From: CAZZIZ01 sp964654535
Lineage (GTDB): Bacteria; Bacteroidota; Bacteroidia; Chitinophagales; UBA2359
Assembly (NCBI GenBank): GCA_964654535.1
Contig: CAZZIZ010000118.1
Span: 1 to 10,891 of the forward strand
Reading direction: 5' to 3'
Length of the DNA: 10,891 nt
Made by a program: the position numbers and the translations under genes. Of the stretch, positions 1 to 8,156 are shown in pieces. Position 1 is the stretch's first letter. The number at the start of each line of letters is the position of its first letter. The notes below the pieces were generated by a model. That model was not told where the DNA came from. It saw only the letters and a list, made by a program, of their open reading frames with translations, and searched no databases.

Positions 1-1362
1 GATGATCGTCAGAAGGAAGCCCACGCTTTTTCTTTTAAAAATGTCTCCCGCTGGAAAAACACTACCGCCGCTTTACCAATTAAAGATGGAAAGCATGTTG
101 CTTCTGACTATGATCTTTTGGTTGACACGCCGATTTTGGTAAGTAATCACGAGAAGTATTCTTTTAAAGATGCTGGCAAAACTTATCACTTGGCCATAGA
201 GGGTGATGGCAACTATGATGTGGAACAAATGAAAACGGATTTGACCAAGGTCGTAAGCACCACCGCTAAAGTTGTTGATAGAGGTCGACCGTACGATGAC
301 TATACTTTTATTGTTCTGAACACCGACAACAGCTACGGCGGATTGGAGCATTTGTTTTCTACTAGTTTGATTTACCCTCGTGATCGCTACGCGAATCCGG
401 ATCAATATTTCGGTTTCCTCAGTTTGGCATGTCACGAATATTTTCATTTATGGAATGTAAAACGCATACGTCCAATTGAGTTAGGACCTTTTAACTACGA
501 CGAAGAGAACTACACGAAACAGTTGTGGGTAGCGGAAGGTGTAACGAGTTACTATGACGAGTACTTAATGCTTCGCGCTGATATCATCAATGCCGATGAG
601 TACTTAACGAAACTAAGTAGAGGAATAGCAAACACTGAAAACACTCCTGGCAACACCCAGCAATCGCTGGCAGATGCGAGCTACGATGCTTGGATTAAGT
701 TCTACAGACGAGACGAAATTTCTTCTACTTGTTGTATTTCATACTACACAAAAGGCGCTGTGGTAAGCGCAATGCTCGATTTAGAAATTCGACAGAGCAC
801 GAAAAACAAAAAAAACCTTGACCACGTAATGCAACATTTGTGGGATGAATACTATGTAGCAAAAGATCGTGGCTTTTCTGAAGAAGAAATGATAGATGCG
901 GTTAGTACTGTAACTGGTAAAGACATGCGTTGGTTCTTCGACGATTACATTTATGACGTAACCACGATGGATTACAATAAGTTCTTGGGTTATGCTGGTT
1001 TGAAACTAGATCGTAATAAAGCCAATAGACCGTTTTTGGGTTTAGGTACTGCAGTTGAAAATGGTGCGACCGTAGCTACTCGCGTAACACCTTTGGCCGC
1101 TGCGCAGACCGCTGGCGTCTTAGAGGGTGATGAAATCATTGCTGTTGGTGATTATCGAATAAATGGGAACCTCGGGGAAGTGATGAGCAATTTTTCCATT
1201 GGTGATCAAACTACGATTACGCTGAGCCGCAAGGGTAAAATAATGCAGCTCGATGTTTCTTTAGGCGCTAATCCTCGTTTGAATTATACCATCGGCAAAC
1301 TCGAAAACGCGAGCAAACAGCAAAAAGATATTTATCGCGACTGGATCGGCAGCTCATTCTAA
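1..1362 (+). CDS. M61-family metallopeptidase with C-terminal PDZ domain, 5'-truncated by the window edge
   Basis: The reading frame is open from base 1, so 453 codons of a longer gene are present; family members are usually around 600 residues. Numbering from base 1, the zinc-binding HEYFH motif lies at residues 145-149, inside the M61-typical HEYFHLWNVKRIRP. The third zinc ligand is the Glu of WVAEG, at about residue 179. The catalytic domain is followed at about residues 342-421 by a PDZ domain (FLGLG, then GVLEGDEIIAVGD). M61 enzymes (glycyl aminopeptidase family) are zinc peptidases; in Bacteroidota they are generally exported, but the signal peptide would be upstream of the window. The catalytic residues are intact. 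The TAA stop is only 9 nt before the helicase gene, so it is probably the promoter-proximal part of the same transcript. Substrate is unknown and a functional link to DNA repair is not implied. Confidence 0.93.
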   Translation, partial: DDRQKEAHAFSFKNVSRWKNTTAALPIKDGKHVASDYDLLVDTPILVSNHEKYSFKDAGKTYHLAIEGDGNYDVEQMKTDLTKVVSTTAKVVDRGRPYDDYTFIVLNTDNSYGGLEHLFSTSLIYPRDRYANPDQYFGFLSLACHEYFHLWNVKRIRPIELGPFNYDEENYTKQLWVAEGVTSYYDEYLMLRADIINADEYLTKLSRGIANTENTPGNTQQSLADASYDAWIKFYRRDEISSTCCISYYTKGAVVSAMLDLEIRQSTKNKKNLDHVMQHLWDEYYVAKDRGFSEEEMIDAVSTVTGKDMRWFFDDYIYDVTTMDYNKFLGYAGLKLDRNKANRPFLGLGTAVENGATVATRVTPLAAAQTAGVLEGDEIIAVGDYRINGNLGEVMSNFSIGDQTTITLSRKGKIMQLDVSLGANPRLNYTIGKLENASKQQKDIYRDWIGSSF

Positions 1363-1371
1363 AAAAACTAT

Positions 1372-4300
1372 TTGGGACTAAGGATATACAAAGCTTCAGC
1401 GGGGTCTGGTAAGACTTTCACGCTAGCGAAGGAGTATATCAAAATTGCTCTGCGTAGTGACTACGCTTATCAAAACATTCTGGCGATAACCTTTACGGTT
1501 AAGGCAACGCAGGAAATGAAAGAGCGTATTCTGAATGCCTTGAGTAAATTTTCTCAGGGCGGTAAGGACGACATGCTCTCCGATATTTTAAAGGAAACGG
1601 ACTTTTCTCACCAAGAAATTATAGAAAGATCCGGGCGCGTGTATTCGAACATGCTACACAACTACGGCCGCTTTGAAGTCAGCACGCTGGATAGCTTTTT
1701 CGTCCGAACGGTAAAGAGCATCGCTAAAGAACTCGGCTTGCCTATCAATTTCGAAATAGAGCTCGACCACGATAAGACTATGGAGGCGATGGTTGAGAAG
1801 TTGTTTGAGGAAGCGAAGAACAATAAGCCGCTAAGAGATTGGCTAAACAAGTATGCCGAGCACAAGATGGGAGAAAACAAATCTTGGCATATCAAGCGTG
1901 ACATCTTCAACGACGGCCGACAAGTTTTCTCAGAGAAATATCATCAGGCGAATAGAGATAGTGTGGGGCATAATCCATTAGAAGGTGAATCTTCTCTGGT
2001 GGACATTATTGCCGATGCCCAAAAAGAAAAGAAACGCATTCGAAAGAAGGCTGCGGAACAATGCGAGAAGGCTTTGGCCTTGGCTAAGGAAAATGGTCTT
2101 AGTGCTGCCGACTTTCGCGCACACACCTTCACTGTTTTCGAAAGAAAAGAAAAAGTACTAGAAGGCACTGCTCCAAGTGCAACATTCCATAATACGGTAG
2201 CAGGATCCATGGATTGGTATACAAAGTCTGCTCCTCAAGCGAAGGTTGCCGTCATAGACGGCATTGCTTCGCAACTATCTGCTTGTGGTATCGCAATCTT
2301 AGAAGAAATAACTCTCTACTCTACTTACGATGCCTTCCTCAAAAAAATATTCATCTACGGTATTCTCGATTACCTCAATACCCTACTGGTTAGTTATCGC
2401 GACGAAAAGAACTTACTCTTACTAAGTGATCTGAGCGCATTACTTTCTAGTTTAATCGGAAACAACGACGCCCCCTTTATTTTCGAAAAAGCGGGGAGCA
2501 GGTATCAGCACATTTTCATTGATGAGTTTCAAGACACCTCCGATTTACAATGGAAAAATGTTTTACCTCTTGTACTTAACGCATTAGGCAACGGAGACGA
2601 GGTGCTTATAGTTGGTGACGTTAAACAATCTATTTATCGCTGGAGGGGTGGCAATCTCAACTTGCTTTTGGAGGATATCAAAAAGGACCTAGTAAACCAT
2701 TACAGTTCGGAGAATAGCGATAAGACTTTAAACACCAATTACAGATCAGACAAAGCGGTGGTTGAATTCAACAACCAAGTCTTTAGCCATATAAGAGATA
2801 ACCTCGCCGATTTTACAGGCAGTAACTCAGAGGAGTTACTGCAGAAGGCCTATAAGGAAATTGAGCAGGTCGTCATGAAAAAAAGCGAAGGCTTTGTATC
2901 AGTGAACTTTATTCAAAAGGACCACGACTACGAAGAAGAAATGTCCGAATGGCTAATAAACGCTATCAAGGATTGTCAAGCCGACGGATTCTCTTATCGC
3001 GATATGTTGATTTTGGTAGAAACTAAAGTAAACGCGCACATAGTTGCACAAATACTTCATAGTGAAGAGATCAAAGTAATCACCGATCGTTCTTTGTTAT
3101 TGCGCAATTCTGAAAAGGTACTTTTTCTTATAAGTTGTACAGAGTGGCTAAGCGACACCAGGAACCAGGTTGCGCAATGCCAAATGTTATATCTATACCG
3201 AGTAATTTTTGAAATAGAGGCCGACCTTCACGACACATTCAATGTAAACAGGGAGGATTGGCTGGAAGATTTTATTGCTACAATGCCAAATGGTTTCATT
3301 GATCAGTTGGACAATTGGAAGAGCAAGCCCGTTTACGAAGCCTTGGAGGACATCATTTACTTTTTTGGCTTACATGAAAAAGCGGATGGGTTTATACAAA
3401 AATTCCAAGATGAGCTTTTAGTACTTATGGAAAAGGGCGAAACTAGTTTGGAAGATATGCTCAAATGGTGGAAGGCTAATAGAGATGAACTCAGCATCGG
3501 AGCACCTGAAAGTGAAGAGGCGATAAAAATTATGACGGTTCACAAGTCCAAAGGGCTAGAGTCTCCTATAGTATTCTATCCATTTTCTAAAAGAGCTTAT
3601 AATGCTAAGGGGCTTTTTTGGACCGATCAAATTCCAGATCGCTTTTCTGAGTTCAAACTTTTACCTCTGAACTTTAGCGGCAGTCTGAGCGAAAATGAAT
3701 TTAGTGCTGCCCACGATCTTGAGCTTTCCGAATCTATTCTAGAGAGGCTCAATGTGCATTATGTAGCTTTTACGAGAGCTAAAAGCAGGCTCTACGTCTG
3801 TGGAACGTACAATCCAAAACTTAAAAAGCCACTGCAAAACGGAAAAATCAAAACGTTAGAACAAGCCTTAGACAGAACCCTAGAAGTACTTGGTATTTGC
3901 GACCTTCAAGCTGATGACATAAGTAAAACCTACACCTACGGCAAAAAGGAAAAACGAAAAGCCGATAATGACGAGGACGACCACATTGAGTCAAAGCCTT
4001 TACGGGCCTACCCTAGTCATCCGTATACCAACAAGTTAAACTTGAAGGAAGGCTCTAAACGCTTTTTCGAACTAAGAGAAGAAGGGCTAGAAAGTGATAG
4101 GCAAAGAGGTTTAATCATCCACAGCCTTTTAGAATCTTTAGACCAGAGCGAAGTTCACGAAAAACAAATCGAAAAATTACAGAACGAAGGCATTATAAAT
4201 GCTGATGAGGTGCAGTTCGTTCGTGACACCTTTTCAAATCTCATGAAGGACGCTACTTTTCAATCATTTTTTGATCCAGAATGGGAGTCTTTTGTTGAGC

Positions 4301-4515
4301 GGGAAATTCTGCTCGATGGCAAATCATTCCGCCCCGACAGAGTCATAGTCAAAGGAACAGCGGCAAAGGTCATAGACTACAAATCCGAATTACAAAAGCA
4401 AAGTCACACAAAACAAGTAAGCAAATATGCGGAGCTCCTTGAGCAAATGGGCTACACCGACATAGAAAAGTACTTAGTCTACACTATCAGTCAGGAAATC
4501 GTAAAAGTATCGTGA
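1372..4515 (+). CDS. addA: AddA-like UvrD/RecB-family helicase-nuclease
   Basis: This 1047-residue protein is the predicted ATP-driven helicase and nuclease subunit of an AddAB-type complex that processes double-strand DNA ends for recombination. Superfamily 1 motifs appear in order: Walker A ASAGSGKT (residues 8-15), motif Ia TFTVKA (about 40-45), motif II DEFQD (384-388), motif III VGDVKQSIYRWRGG (from 414), motif IV NYRSD, motif V TVHKSKGLE (from 722) and motif VI HYVAFTRAK (from 796). A C-terminal RecB-type PD-(D/E)XK nuclease follows, with H917 in RGLIIHSLLE, D989 in RPDRV and D1002-Y-K1004, all intact. The start is TTG: an in-frame stop lies just upstream (1360-1362), no ATG or GTG occurs between it and the P-loop, and MGLRIYKASAGSGKT fits the family N-terminus. 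Motif Ia has Val43 where Asn is usual. The stop overlaps the next gene. Bacteroidota members are often annotated only as UvrD-helicase domain proteins. Confidence 0.93.
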   Translation: MGLRIYKASAGSGKTFTLAKEYIKIALRSDYAYQNILAITFTVKATQEMKERILNALSKFSQGGKDDMLSDILKETDFSHQEIIERSGRVYSNMLHNYGRFEVSTLDSFFVRTVKSIAKELGLPINFEIELDHDKTMEAMVEKLFEEAKNNKPLRDWLNKYAEHKMGENKSWHIKRDIFNDGRQVFSEKYHQANRDSVGHNPLEGESSLVDIIADAQKEKKRIRKKAAEQCEKALALAKENGLSAADFRAHTFTVFERKEKVLEGTAPSATFHNTVAGSMDWYTKSAPQAKVAVIDGIASQLSACGIAILEEITLYSTYDAFLKKIFIYGILDYLNTLLVSYRDEKNLLLLSDLSALLSSLIGNNDAPFIFEKAGSRYQHIFIDEFQDTSDLQWKNVLPLVLNALGNGDEVLIVGDVKQSIYRWRGGNLNLLLEDIKKDLVNHYSSENSDKTLNTNYRSDKAVVEFNNQVFSHIRDNLADFTGSNSEELLQKAYKEIEQVVMKKSEGFVSVNFIQKDHDYEEEMSEWLINAIKDCQADGFSYRDMLILVETKVNAHIVAQILHSEEIKVITDRSLLLRNSEKVLFLISCTEWLSDTRNQVAQCQMLYLYRVIFEIEADLHDTFNVNREDWLEDFIATMPNGFIDQLDNWKSKPVYEALEDIIYFFGLHEKADGFIQKFQDELLVLMEKGETSLEDMLKWWKANRDELSIGAPESEEAIKIMTVHKSKGLESPIVFYPFSKRAYNAKGLFWTDQIPDRFSEFKLLPLNFSGSLSENEFSAAHDLELSESILERLNVHYVAFTRAKSRLYVCGTYNPKLKKPLQNGKIKTLEQALDRTLEVLGICDLQADDISKTYTYGKKEKRKADNDEDDHIESKPLRAYPSHPYTNKLNLKEGSKRFFELREEGLESDRQRGLIIHSLLESLDQSEVHEKQIEKLQNEGIINADEVQFVRDTFSNLMKDATFQSFFDPEWESFVEREILLDGKSFRPDRVIVKGTAAKVIDYKSELQKQSHTKQVSKYAELLEQMGYTDIEKYLVYTISQEIVKVS

Positions 4516-7358
4516 TAGGTTTCATAGAACAGATTATTGCTGAAATGCCTGAATCGGTTTTACCCGAGTTAAAAGGCCAATGCTTCGTCTTCCCTACTCG
4601 ACGTGCAGTCTTTCATTTCAAACACGTGCTAAAAAAGCGTTTCAAGGACCAAGCTTTCTGGGCGCCACAAGTTTTTAGTATCAATGACTTTATTCTGCAT
4701 TGTACCAAAGGTAGCAGCACCGATGATTTACGTTTAATCTACGAGCTCTACGAAGTACATCGTGACTTGTATAGCAGCGACCTGAAATTTGAATCATTCT
4801 ATCCCTGGGGAACAATATTACTGCGAGACTTCGACGAAATCGACAAGTACCTCGTTGACGCTAAGCAACTCTATACTTTGATAACGAGTTACAAGGAAAT
4901 AGAGGACTACTTCAGCGACGACGATGAAGTAAAAGAAGCCATAGCGCTATTCCGCAGTTCTCTGAAGGAAAAAGATCAATCGAAAATTCAAAGTGGCTTC
5001 GCAAGTGTATGGGACACACTTTATGAAATCCATCAGGCCTTTTCCGAACGATTGGAAACAAAAGGCTTTGGTTACGACGGTAAGTACTATCGTCAATTGA
5101 GCGATCAATTGATAAATGAAACTATCGAACTCGAGTTTTCCAAGGTGACCTTTATTGGCTTCAACGCGCTCTCTAAAGCTGAAGAATCTATAATGGATTC
5201 CTTGCTAGTAAAAGGCATTGGTGAAATTTACTGGGACACCGACAAATATTATCTCGATAACAAACTTCAAGAAGCTGGTAAATTCAATCGCGAGTACAAA
5301 AGGAAATGGCAACACCCCAACAGCAAATGGATTATCCACGACTCTTTTTCGGCGGAGGACAAGTTCAACTTAATCGGAACCGTTGAGTCGGTAGGCCAAG
5401 CCAAAATTGCACACGAAATAGTGCATAGTAAAGTAGAAGCCGGCACGCTTAATCCAGAAAAGACTGGAATAGTTATGTGCGCCGAACATTTACTCTTTCC
5501 AGTACTTTATTCGCTGCCACAGAGTATTGAGCAGGTGAACATTACTATGGGTTACCCGCTCAAGTACACCGCTCTCTACGGATTTACAGAAACCATCATC
5601 GATTTACAAAAACAAGCCAGCGCTCAAAACGGACAAGCTTTTAGCCGAAAAGCCTTGCAACGCATTACCACTAACTCAATAGTTGCGGCACTCTTCCCTA
5701 GCGAAACGAGGCGCCTGAAAAAACTAAGTGAAACGGAGAAAACTGGCACGATTGATTTAGTCCTTATTCAAAAAGAAATTGGTCGATCAAAACTCAGCTC
5801 AATTTTTGAAAACAAAAGCAGCCATCAAGAACTGCTGGATTGGTTAATCGATTTGTACACCGTTTTCTTCTATCGTCAAAAAGACTTAGAGCTCGACAGT
5901 AATTTGAACAAGGAGATGATTTACCATTTCCTAGTGCATCTCATCAAAATGAAGCGACTCTTTATGGATAGCTCGATTTCAGTATCTATAAATCTACTGC
6001 ACAAACTTATCCTGGAATCTTGCAGCCAAGTAAAAGTACCTTTTAGCGGTGAACCGCTAAAAGGACTGCAAATCATGGGATTCCTAGAATCAAGAACCCT
6101 AGACTTTGAAGAGCTCATTATACTTTCTTGCAATGAAGGAAATATACCAGCATCCAGAAGCAATAAGTCATTCATACCTTATAGTTTGAGACAAGCCTTT
6201 GGACTGCCAACCTTTGAAGACCAAGATGCCATATACGCTTATCACTTTATGCGCTTGTTACAAAGAGCCAAAAAAGTTCATCTCGTTTATAATATAGAAG
6301 CAGGAAAAATGGGTGGCCAAGAAAAGAGCCGCTTTCTCCAACAACTAGAAGCAGAGCTACCCGAAGGTTCTATAGAACCGCTCATTTTTAGTCGAATTGG
6401 GGTGGAAATGCTTGATGAGCTCCCTATTAAGATTAAGAAAAGCCCTGAGATAATAAGGAGCGTAAAAAGTAAACTCAACGATCGCGGATTAAGCCCAAGT
6501 GCCCTGTCTACTTATTTATCTTGTTCGCTTCGCTATTACTTCAAGTATGTAGCTAAAATGAAATCTGTCGAAGAAAGCAACGAAGAACTCAATGCAGCCG
6601 AAATGGGAACCTTGGCCCACGATATACTAGAAAACGTTTACAAACCCCACATTGGTAAAACGCTTGAGGCAGCAGACATTAAGGCCATTCGAAAATCAGG
6701 AGTTATACAAGAAGAAAGCCAAAAGCTACTTAGCGCAGCAGGCTACGTTAACACAACCGAAGGTCTAAATGGTATAAACCAAGTAATGACCGATATTCTA
6801 CTCAGTCTTATCGACAAGGTGCTAGAAGAAGATGCCAAGCGTTGCCCCTTCACTATTACCGCAATAGAAAACGAAGCAGTAAAAGTACCGATCATAGTAG
6901 GCGATGAAAAAGTAGTGCTAACTGGAAAAATCGACCGCGTTGACAATCACAATATTGTAATCGACTACAAAACGGGTAAAGCCGTTTTTAGCGGAGATGC
7001 TAAAGCGCCTGAAGTTTTCATTGCCGATATATTCGAAGACTCCACTAAAAGTGCACCACTTCAACTATACTTTTACAATTACTTGCTTTCGAAATCAGAC
7101 GGAAACTATAACCCTGAGGAAGCCACCACAGGAGTATATAGTTTTAACGAGTTAAATCAAGGCATAAAATATCTCCATAAGGGAAATGCAGTCGGCCAAG
7201 AAGCACTCGATATTTTTGAAGAAAAGCTTGTCAGCATTATAGAAGAAATACTAGATAAGGAGATACCGTTCGAAAAAACAGAAGATGAAGGCCACTGCCA
7301 CTATTGCGATTTCAATGAAATTTGTCAGCGACTAGATAAGCCTCCTAGTTACAGTTGA
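4512..7358 (+). CDS. addB: AddB-like PD-(D/E)XK nuclease with Fe-S cluster motif
   Basis: This 948-residue protein is the predicted partner of the upstream AddA-like subunit. The C-terminal RecB-type nuclease shows H703 (MGTLAHDILE), D808 (GKIDRVD) and D818-Y-K820 (IDYKTG). Four cysteines are placed as in AddB iron-sulfur nucleases: C671 before the nuclease (LSCSLRYYFKY) and C929-x2-C932-x5-C938 at the C-terminus. The middle region (about residues 533-600) carries the CNEGNIPASRSNKSFIP and AYHFMRLLQRAKKVHLVYN type segments typical of AddB/RecC helicase-like cores. No P-loop GxGKT is visible near the N-terminus, which starts into CFVFPTRRAVF, so helicase activity of this subunit is unlikely. 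The GTG start at 4512 shares the GTGA sequence with the preceding TGA stop; the next in-frame ATG would remove 11 residues of a well-formed helix. The overlap suggests translational coupling and equal subunit supply. Confidence 0.9.
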   Translation: MIGFIEQIIAEMPESVLPELKGQCFVFPTRRAVFHFKHVLKKRFKDQAFWAPQVFSINDFILHCTKGSSTDDLRLIYELYEVHRDLYSSDLKFESFYPWGTILLRDFDEIDKYLVDAKQLYTLITSYKEIEDYFSDDDEVKEAIALFRSSLKEKDQSKIQSGFASVWDTLYEIHQAFSERLETKGFGYDGKYYRQLSDQLINETIELEFSKVTFIGFNALSKAEESIMDSLLVKGIGEIYWDTDKYYLDNKLQEAGKFNREYKRKWQHPNSKWIIHDSFSAEDKFNLIGTVESVGQAKIAHEIVHSKVEAGTLNPEKTGIVMCAEHLLFPVLYSLPQSIEQVNITMGYPLKYTALYGFTETIIDLQKQASAQNGQAFSRKALQRITTNSIVAALFPSETRRLKKLSETEKTGTIDLVLIQKEIGRSKLSSIFENKSSHQELLDWLIDLYTVFFYRQKDLELDSNLNKEMIYHFLVHLIKMKRLFMDSSISVSINLLHKLILESCSQVKVPFSGEPLKGLQIMGFLESRTLDFEELIILSCNEGNIPASRSNKSFIPYSLRQAFGLPTFEDQDAIYAYHFMRLLQRAKKVHLVYNIEAGKMGGQEKSRFLQQLEAELPEGSIEPLIFSRIGVEMLDELPIKIKKSPEIIRSVKSKLNDRGLSPSALSTYLSCSLRYYFKYVAKMKSVEESNEELNAAEMGTLAHDILENVYKPHIGKTLEAADIKAIRKSGVIQEESQKLLSAAGYVNTTEGLNGINQVMTDILLSLIDKVLEEDAKRCPFTITAIENEAVKVPIIVGDEKVVLTGKIDRVDNHNIVIDYKTGKAVFSGDAKAPEVFIADIFEDSTKSAPLQLYFYNYLLSKSDGNYNPEEATTGVYSFNELNQGIKYLHKGNAVGQEALDIFEEKLVSIIEEILDKEIPFEKTEDEGHCHYCDFNEICQRLDKPPSYS

Positions 7359-7590
7359 GAGGCCCCATTCTCATTGTCTTCGATATTTTTGCTCGGTGCA
7401 TCTCGAATAAGCGACTCATTCAGTTTTGCTCTTCACGTTAATATCTAATTTAACACGGTACGCTATTTGCATTTAAACTTGATACCAGAAGACACCTTTT
7501 TAGCGGATAGCAAAGCGTTTTCCTAAGTAAACGAGGTATTATCTTTTGTACAGATAATTCGCTGAGTATAAAGGTCTTCCTCCTTTTTCG
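7359..7590. other. Gene-poor spacer between the addB-like stop and a strong terminator
   Basis: These 232 bases hold no open frame that looks like a protein. They are either a long 3' untranslated region of the upstream operon or contain a separate short plus-strand transcript that ends at the terminator at 7591-7623. A sequence TATCTTTTG near 7540-7550 is close to, but not a match for, the Bacteroidota -7 element (one base too many between TA and TTTG). A 6-bp pairing GAAGAC (7488-7493) with GTCTTC (7574-7579) is possible but weak. No tRNA, tmRNA or riboswitch core was recognised. Confidence 0.5.
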
Positions 7591-7623
7591 GGCTCAAGTA
7601 TATTATACTTGAGCCTTTTTTTT
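7591..7623 (+). terminator. Intrinsic terminator, plus strand
   Basis: A near-perfect inverted repeat GGCTCAAGTATA / TATACTTGAGCC (7591-7602 and 7604-7615, about 10-11 bp realistically paired) is followed directly by eight T residues (7616-7623). The flanking sequence does not give a T-run on the minus strand, so it works in the plus direction only. It most likely ends the M61-addA-addB transcript, although it lies about 230 bases beyond the addB-like stop codon. Confidence 0.88.
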
Positions 7624-8156
7624 ATGCACTAAAGTTTGAGCGAATTTTCGCAGCACCACCATTGTACCCACTTTTTTGTATTCATTTTTCGCTCCCCACT
7701 TTCTGGTATTTTAAATTACTTGAGCTCAAATGGCATTGCTTCAAAGTGCAAACTAATTGCGCACTTTAGACAGGATCTGAAAAGCAACAAACTTATACTA
7801 CAACGGCTTGTCGACTAAAGCCTTCCACCAAAACTTTTCGAGCTATCTATAATTAAGCAAAAATTCCCTCCGAAGTACATTTTGTTCACCACGATTCTTT
7901 TCTGCATAGAACGCAGTAAATGAAAATGTCAATCCAAATATGTCATTTGTATCACGGTACTATTTCGACTTTATCTCTTTGTAAACAATGGTCAATTAAA
8001 CTATCAAGGAAAAATGAAATAGGGAATAATCGACCAATTCTAAGGAAAGGTGAACATCCTAGAAAGCCTTCAATGGTCTCATATTTGAAACAGAAAGAAC
8101 GGGCAGCAAGCCCACTATTACATAACCAATCAAAGACAATTTAAATTCAAAATATT
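7624..8156. other. About 530 bases without a convincing gene, upstream of the lipoprotein gene
   Basis: Only short open frames occur here. One is a 60-codon frame from a TTG at 7636; the other is a 74-codon frame at 7920-8144 with no recognisable domain and a poor composition. The stretch contains a 10-bp palindrome TTGAGCTCAA (7720-7729) and a hairpin-capable repeat AAAGTGC/GCACTTT (7743-7767). It presumably also holds the promoter of the lipoprotein gene, but I find no clean TTTG / TAnnTTTG pair; the nearest is CATATTTG near 8080, seven of eight positions. It may be a decayed gene or a long leader. Confidence 0.45.
7717..7767. repeat. Cluster of two inverted repeats
   Basis: TTGAGCTCAA (7720-7729) is a perfect 10-bp palindrome. 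Fourteen bases later AAAGTGC (7743-7749) and GCACTTT (7761-7767) form an inverted repeat that can be extended by AA/TT across a 2-base bulge. The second hairpin is not followed by T residues, so it is not a terminator. TACTTGAGC at 7717-7725 repeats nine bases of the right arm of the terminator at 7606-7614. Possible roles are operator sites or a structured leader; the sequence alone does not decide. Confidence 0.4.

Noticed and set aside
73..447. 124-codon minus-strand frame opposite the M61 gene
   Set aside because: It is antisense to a gene with intact zinc-peptidase motifs; no features of its own.
1372..7358. Helicase plus nuclease pair as a novel defence system
   Set aside because: Motif order, Fe-S cysteines and gene order fit the standard AddAB-type recombination complex, and no other defence-like gene lies beside it.
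7636..7818. 60-codon plus-strand frame starting at TTG
   Set aside because: It has a TTG start 13 bases after a terminator T-run, no recognisable features, and includes the palindrome cluster; probably chance.
7920..8144. 74-codon plus-strand frame just before the lipoprotein gene
   Set aside because: It has no domain, signal or membrane segment and composition unlike the real genes around it. Kept only as a possibility in the gap finding.
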